Of a DNA stretch of 64,000 nucleotides, positions 49,812 to 56,658 are shown in pieces. Each line of letters begins with the position of its first letter. Position 1 is the stretch's first letter. Origin of the DNA: Bacillota bacterium (GTDB taxonomy: Bacteria; Bacillota; Clostridia; Christensenellales; CAG-314); contig JAEWZT010000007.1 in assembly GCA_023458375.1 (NCBI GenBank), positions 69,229 through 133,228 of the forward strand, written 5' to 3'. The notes below the pieces were generated by a model, which had not been told where the DNA came from, searched no databases, and worked only from the letters and a program-made list of their open reading frames with translations. The position numbers and the translations under genes were made by a program.

Positions 49812-51017
49812 TTAAGATACGCCGTTTTTGTATTTATTTAAAAATATTTCAAATCCCTCACCTATTAAGGGTTTAGTAAAGTAGTATCCCTCAATGAAAT
49901 CCACGCCCAAATCCTTTGAAAGGTCAAGTGCTTTTTTATTTTCCACGCCTTTTGCAAGCACATGGCAGCCGATATTTTTTGATATCTTGATAAACTCGCG
50001 AAAAAAGCTCATTCTTCGCGATTCGCTTAATTCCGTAGCGAATAAGCCCCCTATTTTAACGGTGTCAAAGTCCAATTCGGCAAGCAGTGAAATGTCAAGG
50101 TAGCCAGAAGTATCGTATGCTACGTTAAAGCCCGCATTTTTGAGGTTTTGAGCCGCAGACAAAACGCCCTGCATATTCTTGCTTTCAAAGTCTAGGTCAA
50201 ACTCTATTTCCTGCGGCGAAATACCCCAGGAGGTTAGTTGGCCAACAAGCGTTTTTACGTCAAGCTCAATAAGGGTTTTTTTGCTTAAATTGATTGCCAC
50301 CTTAAAACCTTTTTCCACAAACCCTTTGCTTTTCCAGCTTTTAAGCGCAGTGAAAGATTTCTGCATAACGCGCTTGTCAATTTTTTCAAAGAGGTTTTTT
50401 TCATTGGCAATGTCTTTGAACTTCGCCGCCTCAATAACCCTGTATTTGTCCTTATTCCACCTTACCAAACTTTCGCAGCCCGTAATTTTTAACGTCTGCG
50501 GGTGAAAAAAGGGCATAAAGAAAGGGGTGAACTCGTCAAGCTTAAAACCTTTTTCCATTTCTTTATTAAAGTCGTCAAGGTCCTTTTTAATTAACCTCAA
50601 TTTGTCGTCGGCAACGGTAATTTCCTCCCCGCGCTCCTTGCCTTTAAGCATTGCAAAATGCGCAAGTGAAATAATAACCGACAAATCCCTTTCGCCAAAA
50701 ATTCCCCCCGACGACGCCGCACCCACCGTCAAAGCCGCTGTATAATACTGCCCTCCTTTGCCTGCGGAAAACTTTTGGCTGGAAATCTTTTGAATTACCT
50801 TGCGGCAAAGCTCGTGCTGCTCCTCTTGTCTTTCTTCTTCGCTTTGGCGTATAAACTCCTGCGCCACGACAATTTGGTCTGAGCCGTATAGAAAAATCTG
50901 CTCGCCGGAAAAAACCTCCAAAAGTCTATGGTAGATTTTTTCAAAAAGTCTGCCGCTTAAAGTAATATCGTAAAAGCGGCTGTATGTATGAAGGTTTGTG
51001 ACCTCAATAAAAAGCAC
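49812..51017 (-). CDS. Degenerate GGDEF-EAL protein, probable c-di-GMP sensor/effector
   Basis: 401 residues from a GTG (51015-51017). Residues 1-130 look like a GGDEF fold whose signature is reduced to YGSDQIVVA; 160-401 is an EAL domain with GCESLVRW in place of ExLxRW, EFDLDFE in place of E-x-T-E, YDTSG where DDFGTG is expected, and DTVKIG for DxxKID; AKGVENKKA and GYYFTKPL keep the fold. Loss of metal-binding acidic residues argues against phosphodiesterase activity and for a binding-only role. The coding frame continues upstream (KSIKRFQSLTSGDYF) to a strong AAAAGGAGG at 51086-51094 without ATG/GTG/TTG at the right distance. It follows the mreB trio. Confidence 0.78.
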   Translation of the reverse strand: MLFIEVTNLHTYSRFYDITLSGRLFEKIYHRLLEVFSGEQIFLYGSDQIVVAQEFIRQSEEERQEEQHELCRKVIQKISSQKFSAGKGGQYYTAALTVGAASSGGIFGERDLSVIISLAHFAMLKGKERGEEITVADDKLRLIKKDLDDFNKEMEKGFKLDEFTPFFMPFFHPQTLKITGCESLVRWNKDKYRVIEAAKFKDIANEKNLFEKIDKRVMQKSFTALKSWKSKGFVEKGFKVAINLSKKTLIELDVKTLVGQLTSWGISPQEIEFDLDFESKNMQGVLSAAQNLKNAGFNVAYDTSGYLDISLLAELDFDTVKIGGLFATELSESRRMSFFREFIKISKNIGCHVLAKGVENKKALDLSKDLGVDFIEGYYFTKPLIGEGFEIFLNKYKNGVS

Positions 51018-51189
51018 GAAATAGTCGCCGCTAGTCAGGCTTTGAAACCTTTTAATACTTTTTTCTGTCAGAACTATTTTAAACGCCTCCTTTTAATTTG
51101 ATGCCCTCCCCTTTGAGGAGGACTTTCCCGCAAGACTCTTTAATGCCCTGCGGGAAACGTCTTAAAAGAATCTTTTCTTCTTTTTTCCT

Positions 51190-52224
51190 TTATTCTACGG
51201 GCTTTACATAATAGTTGCCGCGGTTTCTAAGCAAAATCTTAGTGCCCTCAACTATCGCCGTAAGAGGATTGGGAGACAAAACGATGTCTAAGCCTATTTC
51301 TTTGTGGAAAAACTCGTCAACGCCGTCAATTAACGCGCAGCCGCCGTTTATTAAAATGCCTTGCTCAATTATGTCGGAGGACAGTTCGGCGGGCGTTTCT
51401 TGCAGCGCCTTTAATACCGTATTGGTAATCATTTGAAAAGCGGGTATGATTATGTCGCGTATTTCCGATTGCTTTAAAGTAATTTGACGGGGCAAGCCGC
51501 TTAACAAATCTCTGCCGTTGGCAAAGGTAGTTTTTTCTTCCGCAAGATTTGCTCTTAATGTGCCGATTTCTTCCTTAATGCGCTTTGCCGTCGTTCTGCC
51601 TATAAGCAAACCATGGTGATACTGCACATAGTTGATAATTTCATTGTCCAAGTATGTGCCCGCAACGCGCACCGATTCGCTTACCACAATATCGCCAAGC
51701 GACAAAACGCCTATGTCGGTTGTGCCGCCGCCAATATCAATTACCATAGCGCCTTTTGAGCTGTAAATATCCAGCCCCGCGCCGATGCCGCCTGCCTTGA
51801 TTTCTTCTTCTATAAAGACGTCGGGAACGCCTAGTTTCCGCGCAAGTTCCGTCATGGAATCCCTTTCTATTTGCGTAACCACACTGGGGCAGCAAATCAA
51901 GCAGGTGGCGGTCTTTAAGTTAATGTCGGTATTTTCAGCCTTTTTAAGGGCAATTTCTATAAGCATTTTAGCCGCGTCCATGTCGGAAATGACGCCTTGC
52001 CAAAGAGGGCTTACAATTTTTATGCCGCGGTGGTTTCTGCCAAGCATCTTTGCCGCCGAATGCCCTACGGCAATAACCTCGTTGGTATAGTAATCGGTGG
52101 CTATTATGGAGGGCTCGTTAAAAATAATGCCTTCGCCTTCCACATAAACCAAAAGATTCGCCGTCCCTAAGTCTATACCTATCTTAACGCCCTTTTTACT
52201 TGAATTGTTATTTGTGTTCACCAT
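51190..52224 (-). CDS. mreB: MreB paralogue 3
   Basis: 344 residues. Phosphate-1 KIGIDLGTANLLVYVEGEG, connect-1 GVISDMDAAKMLIEIAL, phosphate-2 AMVIDIGGGTTDIGVLSLGD, adenosine motif GILINGGCALIDGVDEF. Filament-forming actin homologue that guides side-wall synthesis. Third of three tandem copies, ten bases after paralogue 2. The G-G-C-A-L in the adenosine loop differs from GGGS in the other two. A hairpin (TTTCCCGCA/TGCGGGAAA) and CCTCC/GGAGG stem lie between it and the GGDEF-EAL gene. Confidence 0.93.
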   Translation of the reverse strand: MVNTNNNSSKKGVKIGIDLGTANLLVYVEGEGIIFNEPSIIATDYYTNEVIAVGHSAAKMLGRNHRGIKIVSPLWQGVISDMDAAKMLIEIALKKAENTDINLKTATCLICCPSVVTQIERDSMTELARKLGVPDVFIEEEIKAGGIGAGLDIYSSKGAMVIDIGGGTTDIGVLSLGDIVVSESVRVAGTYLDNEIINYVQYHHGLLIGRTTAKRIKEEIGTLRANLAEEKTTFANGRDLLSGLPRQITLKQSEIRDIIIPAFQMITNTVLKALQETPAELSSDIIEQGILINGGCALIDGVDEFFHKEIGLDIVLSPNPLTAIVEGTKILLRNRGNYYVKPVE

Positions 52225-52233
52225 AATTTCCTC

Positions 52234-53247
52234 CTATAATTGCAACGGGTTTACCAAATAGTCGCCGCGGTTTTTGAGAAGATACTTAGCGCCTTCGGCA
52301 ACGCAGGTAAGCGGGTTGTTGGCTACCCTTACCGGAACTTTGATGCGCTTGGAAATAAATTCTTCCACGCCTTTTATGAGTGAACCGCCCCCCGTCAAGA
52401 GAATTCCGTTTTGATAAATATCGGCGGATAACTCGGGCGGGGTATCCTTTAAGACTGCCGCGATAAGCTTGACAACTTCCTCAAAGGTGGGGATAAGTAT
52501 TTCGCGCACGTCCTCGCTGCTTATCTCAACGTATTTGGGAATGCCGCGCACTATATCGCGCCCCGCGTAACGGTTGACTACAAGGGTAGTATTTTCTCTT
52601 AAATCTGCAAGGTCGCGCTTGCATTGTTCGCTTGTCAGTTCGCCGATTTCAATCTTTTGGTTTTGTTTTATAAGTTTAGCGATTTCGCCGTCAACGTAGT
52701 TGCCCGCCATGCGGACTGTCCTTGAAAGAACAATGTCGCCGAAGGAAAGCACGCCTACGTCGGTGGTGCCGCCGCCGATATCCACAATCATAGAGCCTTT
52801 TGACTTAAAGATGTCAACGCCCGCGCCAAGCGCGCCCGCCTTAACTTCCTCTTCAATAAACATATCTTTCATGCCCATTTTTTTGGCAAGCTCTATCATT
52901 ATGTCTCTTTCAATTTTTGTAACTTCCGAGGGGCAGCACATAACTGTGGACGAATAAGACATTTCCTTTTCGGTAATGTTTTCAACTTTTTTCAGCACAT
53001 ATGTAAGCAGCTCTTTCGCGGCGTGCATATCGCTTATCACCCCGTTTTTTAAGGGTTTGATTACCGATATTTTGTCGTGAACTTTGCCTATCATCTTGTG
53101 CGCGTCGCTCCCAACGGCTACAATTTTTCCGCTTTCGTGGTCAAAAGCAATTACCGAAGGTTCGTTATATATAATTCCTCTTTTTTCAAGGTACACAAGA
53201 AGGTTAGTTGTGCCTAAATCTATACCTAAACCCATTCTTTCTGCCAT
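52234..53247 (-). CDS. mreB: MreB paralogue 2
   Basis: 337 residues. GLGIDLGTTNLLVYLEKRGI, GVISDMHAAKELLTYVLKKV, SMIVDIGGGTTDVGVLSFGD, GILLTGGGSLIKGVEEFISK. All nucleotide-binding motifs are canonical. Close to Mbl/MreB of Firmicutes. Lies 12 bases after paralogue 1 and shares its transcript. GGAGG before the ATG. Confidence 0.94.
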   Translation of the reverse strand: MAERMGLGIDLGTTNLLVYLEKRGIIYNEPSVIAFDHESGKIVAVGSDAHKMIGKVHDKISVIKPLKNGVISDMHAAKELLTYVLKKVENITEKEMSYSSTVMCCPSEVTKIERDIMIELAKKMGMKDMFIEEEVKAGALGAGVDIFKSKGSMIVDIGGGTTDVGVLSFGDIVLSRTVRMAGNYVDGEIAKLIKQNQKIEIGELTSEQCKRDLADLRENTTLVVNRYAGRDIVRGIPKYVEISSEDVREILIPTFEEVVKLIAAVLKDTPPELSADIYQNGILLTGGGSLIKGVEEFISKRIKVPVRVANNPLTCVAEGAKYLLKNRGDYLVNPLQL

Positions 53248-53259
53248 ATCTCATTCCTC

Positions 53260-54291
53260 CTAATAATCACCGTAGTAATGCGGATTATCAAGCTTCAATA
53301 ATTTCTTAGTTCCGTTGATAACCGTATTTTCGGGAGCGCTGGAAATCTTTACCTTCACGCGCGAGATATCTTCAAAATACTGTTGAATACCTTTTATTTG
53401 GGAGCCTCCGCCTGTCAAAAGTATGCCGTTGCTCACTAAGTCTCCCGACAGTTCGGGGGGCGTAATTTCCAAAGTTGCAATTAAAGTTGATTTGATGGAC
53501 TCAAAGCAGTCAAGAAGAATATTTCTAATTTCTTCGGCATGTATTACAGACATTTTGGGAAGCCCTGTCATAAGGTCGCGTCCCATTGCTTCCGCCGTTA
53601 AGGGCGCACCCTCGTCGTCGCAGGGCAAATCTCCCGTAAGAGACGCTAAACGGATTTTGATTCTTTCCGCCGTTTGCGGACCGATTTCTAAATTGTGTTT
53701 TTCTTTTGCGTAGTGAATGATTTGCTTGTCAAAAAAATCACCCGCAATTTTTGTGGATTTTGAAAGGACTACGTCGCCCAAAGCCAAAACCCCGAAATCT
53801 GTGGTGCCGCCGCCGATGTCAACTACCATGTGCCCGTAAGGCTCGTAAATATTAAGCCCCCCGCCGATAGCCGCGGCCTTGATTTCCTCTTCAACATAAG
53901 TCTTTTTAACGCCAAGCTCGTTGCCCAGTTTGATGATGGCTTCTCTTTCTGTGTCGGTAATTTCCGAAGGCATGCACATTAAAAGTTTATTGATGTTTTT
54001 AACGCCCGATGTGAACAGCTTTTCAAATGTGAATACCAAGATTTCACGAATCATCTGTATGTCGGAAATAACTCCGCCGCTTAAAGGCCTTATTACCTCC
54101 ACCTTGCTGTGCGTTTTTCCTACCAAGTCGGCAGCCGCAGTGCCAACCGACACCACCTTGCCCGTAGCTTTGTCGATAGCTATTATCGAAGGTTCATCAA
54201 AAACCGTCCCCCTGCCTTCAACGTATATAAGCAGGTTGGAAGTTCCTAAATCAACACTGACATTGATTTTACCTTGTTCCTTTTCAGCCAT
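53260..54291 (-). CDS. mreB: MreB paralogue 1, first gene under the c-di-GMP riboswitch
   Basis: 343 residues, AAAGGAGG before the ATG. INVSVDLGTSNLLIYVEGRG, GVISDIQMIREILVFTFEKL, HMVVDIGGGTTDFGVLALGD and GILLTGGGSQIKGIQQYFED. Sequence is the most different of the three (extra residues PCDDEGAPLTAEAMGRD around 230). It is the first gene after promoter, GEMM-I aptamer and terminator, so expression should respond to c-di-GMP. Confidence 0.93.
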   Translation of the reverse strand: MAEKEQGKINVSVDLGTSNLLIYVEGRGTVFDEPSIIAIDKATGKVVSVGTAAADLVGKTHSKVEVIRPLSGGVISDIQMIREILVFTFEKLFTSGVKNINKLLMCMPSEITDTEREAIIKLGNELGVKKTYVEEEIKAAAIGGGLNIYEPYGHMVVDIGGGTTDFGVLALGDVVLSKSTKIAGDFFDKQIIHYAKEKHNLEIGPQTAERIKIRLASLTGDLPCDDEGAPLTAEAMGRDLMTGLPKMSVIHAEEIRNILLDCFESIKSTLIATLEITPPELSGDLVSNGILLTGGGSQIKGIQQYFEDISRVKVKISSAPENTVINGTKKLLKLDNPHYYGDY

Positions 54292-54344
54292 AAATACCTC
54301 CTTTGTTTTTTTGGCGCTTGTTAAGTTTTTTTGCTTTACTGTTT

Positions 54345-54394
54345 AAAAAAATATAAAAAAGCAACGGCGTCCTTTTTGGCAAAAGAACGCCGTT
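54345..54394 (-). terminator. Leader terminator between riboswitch and mreB
   Basis: On the minus strand AACGGCGT (54387-54394) ... ACGCCGTT (54363-54370), extended inside by CTTTT/AAAAG, loop GCCA, then GC and TTTTTTATATTTTTTT. A strong intrinsic terminator 50-70 bases before the mreB start, the expected place of a riboswitch expression platform. Confidence 0.85.
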
Positions 54395-54503
54395 ACAATA
54401 ATTGTTAGTATCGCGATAAGAGTTGCCTATTTTTTTTTGAAAAACCGCGCAATGGAAAAAAAATACCAAAACGAAGTCCGACAAAAAGCGGCAATCGGAT
54501 AAT

Positions 54504-54600
54504 AAAAATATTGCAACCCAGCCGGCGTGGATTTTACAATCCGTAGCCCCGTTGGCTTTGCGTCCCCGCGTTTCCGCGAGTTTACCTTTTGAATATTTTT
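54504..54600 (-). ncRNA. Cyclic di-GMP-I (GEMM-I) riboswitch aptamer
   Basis: Minus strand. P1: AAAAATATT (54592-54600) pairs with AATATTTTT (54504-54512). Inside: GGTAAAC, the P1b hairpin CTCGCGGAAACGCGGGG with a GAAA tetraloop, the invariant GGGACGCAAAGCC (54553-54565), then ACGGGGCTACGG and CCGGCTGGG closing the second hairpin. Spacing, tetraloop and ACGCAAAGCC core are those of the GEMM-I class, which binds c-di-GMP at the three-way junction. It begins about six bases after the predicted transcription start and is followed by a terminator and three mreB genes. Confidence 0.92.
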
Positions 54601-54612
54601 CTAATTATTAAG

Positions 54613-54641
54613 ATATTAGCACGCGGGCAGGCGCTTGTCAA
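54613..54641 (-). promoter_or_regulatory. Promoter of the riboswitch-mreB unit
   Basis: Minus strand: TTGACA (54636-54641), 17-base spacer, TAATAT (54613-54618). Start of transcription predicted at about 54606. From 54642 to 55020 only AT-rich sequence without recognised features is seen. Confidence 0.85.
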
Positions 54642-55020
54642 TAGGCAATATTAAACTTTTCGCTATTTTTTTCATTTTTTTGATATTTTTTTACATAAGG
54701 ATTTGTTGCAGCGTTCTGCACGCAGCTTAGTTAAGCAAATAGATATATCGCAATAAATGCCATCGGAGAAGTATTAAACGGCTAAGGTGAATTAAGGTTA
54801 AAATAGTATAGAAAGTTTTTTTAATAAACTAAAAGGTTTCAAAAAATATAACGTAAAACAAAGAGTTGGAAAGAATAAACTGCATAACGGCATACAAATA
54901 ATGTCAAAAAATATATAAAACTGGTTAAATAAGGCTCAACTGTTAATTCAGGTTTTCAGTTTTGCCGACTAGTTGAAAAGCTTTTAAAGTTTAGTTATTA
55001 GGAAATTATTTATATATAAC

Positions 55021-55052
55021 AAAAAACCGCAATAATTTTATTGCGGTTTTTT
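55021..55052 (-). terminator. Terminator of the tRNA operon
   Basis: Six As, CCGCAATAA, loop TT, TTATTGCGG, six Ts: a symmetrical terminator working in both directions, seven bases beyond the CCA end of tRNA-Leu. Confidence 0.9.
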
Positions 55053-55058
55053 GTGAGA

Positions 55059-55141
55059 TGGTGCGGATGAAGGGACTTGAACCCCCACGGTATTACCACT
55101 AGCTCCTAAGGCTAGCGCGTCTGCCATTCCGCCACATCCGC
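55059..55141 (-). tRNA. tRNA-Leu(TAG)
   Basis: Acceptor GCGGATG/CATCCGC, anticodon loop CTTAGGA (anticodon TAG), long variable arm (GTGGTAATACC), T loop GTTCAAGTC, encoded CCA. Last of the seven-tRNA operon. Confidence 0.95.
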
Positions 55142-55146
55142 TTATT

Positions 55147-55222
55147 TGGTACACCTTCAGGGACTCGAACCCTGGACACCCTGATTAAGAGTCAGGTGCT
55201 CTACCAGCTGAGCTAAAGGTGC
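55147..55222 (-). tRNA. tRNA-Lys(CTT)
   Basis: Acceptor GCACCTT/AAGGTGT, D loop AGCTCAGCTGGTAGAGC, anticodon arm CTGACTCTTAATCAG (CTT), T loop GGTTCGAGTCC, CCA encoded. Confidence 0.95.
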
Positions 55223-55245
55223 GTGGTCTAAGCAAAAACCCTTTT

Positions 55246-55321
55246 TGGTGACCCATCCGCGACTCGAACGCGGGACACCGTGATTAAAAGTCACGTGCTC
55301 TACCAACTGAGCTAATGGGTC
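55246..55321 (-). tRNA. tRNA-Lys(TTT)
   Basis: Acceptor GACCCAT/ATGGGTC, anticodon arm GTGACTTTTAATCAC (TTT), T loop CGTTCGAGTCG, CCA encoded. Second lysine tRNA, beside the CTT one. Confidence 0.95.
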
Positions 55322-55343
55322 AAAGTATTTGGGGTTTTTGCTT

Positions 55344-55418
55344 TGGCAGGGGTGGCAGGATTTGAACCTACGAGTGTCAGAGTCAAAGTCTGATGCCTTA
55401 CCGCTTGGCTACACCCCT
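55344..55418 (-). tRNA. tRNA-Gln(TTG)
   Basis: Acceptor AGGGGTG/CACCCCT, anticodon arm CAGACTTTGACTCTG (TTG), T loop GGTTCAAATCC, GCCA end. Confidence 0.95.
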
Positions 55419-55460
55419 AAATCTAATATAAGGCTTGATCTAGCTTTACCTTTTTTGTTG

Positions 55461-55537
55461 TGGGGTGGGCGATGGGGCTTGAACCCACGACATCCAGAGT
55501 CACAGTCTGGCGCTCTGCCAACTGAGCTACGCCCACC
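55461..55537 (-). tRNA. tRNA-His(GTG)
   Basis: Begins GGTGGGCGTAGCTCAG with the extra 5' G, anticodon arm CCAGACTGTGACTCTGG (GTG), T loop GGTTCAAGCC, CCCA end. Confidence 0.95.
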
Positions 55538-55542
55538 ACGCT

Positions 55543-55619
55543 TGGCGTGCCTGAAGGGATTCGAACCCCCGACAACCGGCTTAGAAGGCCGATGCTCTAT
55601 CCTGCTGAGCTACAGGCAC
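55543..55619 (-). tRNA. tRNA-Arg(TCT)
   Basis: Acceptor GTGCCTG/CAGGCAC, anticodon arm CGGCCTTCTAAGCCG (TCT), T loop GGTTCGAATCC, GCCA end. The next tRNA upstream is 118 bases away; that spacer holds an exact AAACGGAAA/TTTCCGTTT inverted repeat (55635-55681). Confidence 0.95.
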
Positions 55620-55737
55620 ATTTTTCAAACGCTTAAACGGAAAGTGTGGTATGCCTTGCTGTTAAAGTTCGGTTTCCGTTTTTACGGTTTTTCTTGTAAA
55701 CCGCCGCGTAAAACGCGCCTTTTTTACGCCTATTATT

Positions 55738-55811
55738 TGGAGCAGGTGATGGGAATCGGACCCACAACTACAGCTTGGAAGGCTGTCGTATTGCCACTAT
55801 ACTACACCTGC
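55738..55811 (-). tRNA. tRNA-Gly(TCC)
   Basis: Acceptor GCAGGTG/CACCTGC, anticodon arm CAGCCTTCCAAGCTG (TCC), T loop GGTCCGATTCC, CCA encoded. First tRNA of the operon. Confidence 0.95.
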
Positions 55812-55827
55812 GAAACAATGCTAAATG

Positions 55828-55856
55828 ATTTTAACACTTACACACTTCTTTGTCAA
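55828..55856 (-). promoter_or_regulatory. Promoter of the tRNA operon
   Basis: Minus strand: TTGACA (55851-55856), 17-base spacer, TAAAAT (55828-55833), 17 bases before tRNA-Gly. Confidence 0.85.
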
Positions 55857-56117
55857 GGAAATGAGGGTAAATTAGAAGGCGGAAATTAAGCGTAAAACCG
55901 CTTTCGCAACCCGTTTTGCAGTTATTAAAAACGTTATCATAAATGCCTGCATTGTTTTCCGACGGCTATTAAACACAATGTAAAGCGCTGTTCTAGGGCT
56001 GTTTTTAGTATTTTGCCCGCGCGTTTTATTATACGGCTTTTTTGTCCTTTTTGAAAAATGGATTGAAAGGGTTTGATAAAGTTTTGAAAAAAGTAGGCAA
56101 CAAAAGAGGTAATATTA

Positions 56118-56146
56118 TTGACAAAAAATGTCGTTGCCTTTATAAT
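56118..56146 (+). promoter_or_regulatory. Consensus promoter upstream of tRNA-Ala
   Basis: TTGACA (56118-56123), 17-base spacer, TATAAT (56141-56146). The inverted repeat AGGCAAC ... GTTGCCT (56095-56101 and 56134-56140) flanks the -35 region. The transcript would carry a leader of about 100 bases with an AAGCC/GGCTT hairpin. A second TATAAT at 56237-56242 with a weak -35 sits closer to the tRNA. The rest of the gap 55857-56254 shows nothing. Confidence 0.75.
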
Positions 56147-56254
56147 AAGTTTCGCTGGTTTACAGCTTTTAGCAAGTAAAGCGGATTATCGCTTTTAAGC
56201 CCTTAAAAAGGCTTTTGCGGCTTGTTAAGCCTTGTTTATAATTTAATTAACCTT

Positions 56255-56330
56255 GGGGGTATAGCTCAGTTGGTAGAGCGCTTGAATGGCATTCAAGAGG
56301 CCAGCGGTTCAACTCCGCTTATCTCCACCA
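56255..56330 (+). tRNA. tRNA-Ala(GGC)
   Basis: Acceptor GGGGGTA/TATCTCC with two G-T pairs, D arm AGCTCAGTTGGTAGAGC, anticodon arm CTTGAATGGCATTCAAG (GGC), T loop GGTTCAACTCC, CCA encoded. Stands alone on the plus strand. Confidence 0.95.
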
Positions 56331-56352
56331 CATAGCGGTTTACGCCGCTTTA

Positions 56353-56388
56353 AAGGGGGAACCAAACGGTTCCCCCTTAATATTTTTT
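56353..56388 (+). terminator. Terminator of tRNA-Ala
   Basis: AAGGGGGAACC, loop AAAC, GGTTCCCCCTT, then AATATTTTTT. Between here and the next terminator (56389-56553) no feature is recognised. Confidence 0.9.
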
Positions 56389-56553
56389 CTCCCTTTGCTA
56401 CGTCGCTACGCAACGCATGAGCATGAGGGCGCGCGGCTTGAAACGCTTCTGCGCCGCGCATAATTCACATTTCACAATTGAAAGAACACACTCTGCAACT
56501 AGTCATCGGGGCAAAGTTACCTTTGTTCCGACTATTTTATTGCCTTAAAAGAA

Positions 56554-56577
56554 AGCCCGCCGCTTGCGCGGCGGGCT
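56554..56577 (-). terminator. Terminator of the repeat lipoprotein gene
   Basis: AGCCCGCCGC, loop TTGC, GCGGCGGGCT, followed on the minus strand by TTCTTTT. 80 bases past the stop. The same stem recurs after the beta-helix gene at 61421. Confidence 0.85.
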
Positions 56578-56658
56578 ACTTTTAGTCGGTTGAGTTAAGT
56601 TTTTACTTTTACTGATTTTTCAATCGTTTGAGTTAAACTTTACTTTGCTTAAAAGATA

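Noticed and set aside
55329..55889. 186-codon frame across the tRNA cluster
   Set aside because: It reads through the complement of several tRNAs (strings such as GFEPPTTGLE are well-known false proteins from antisense tRNA).
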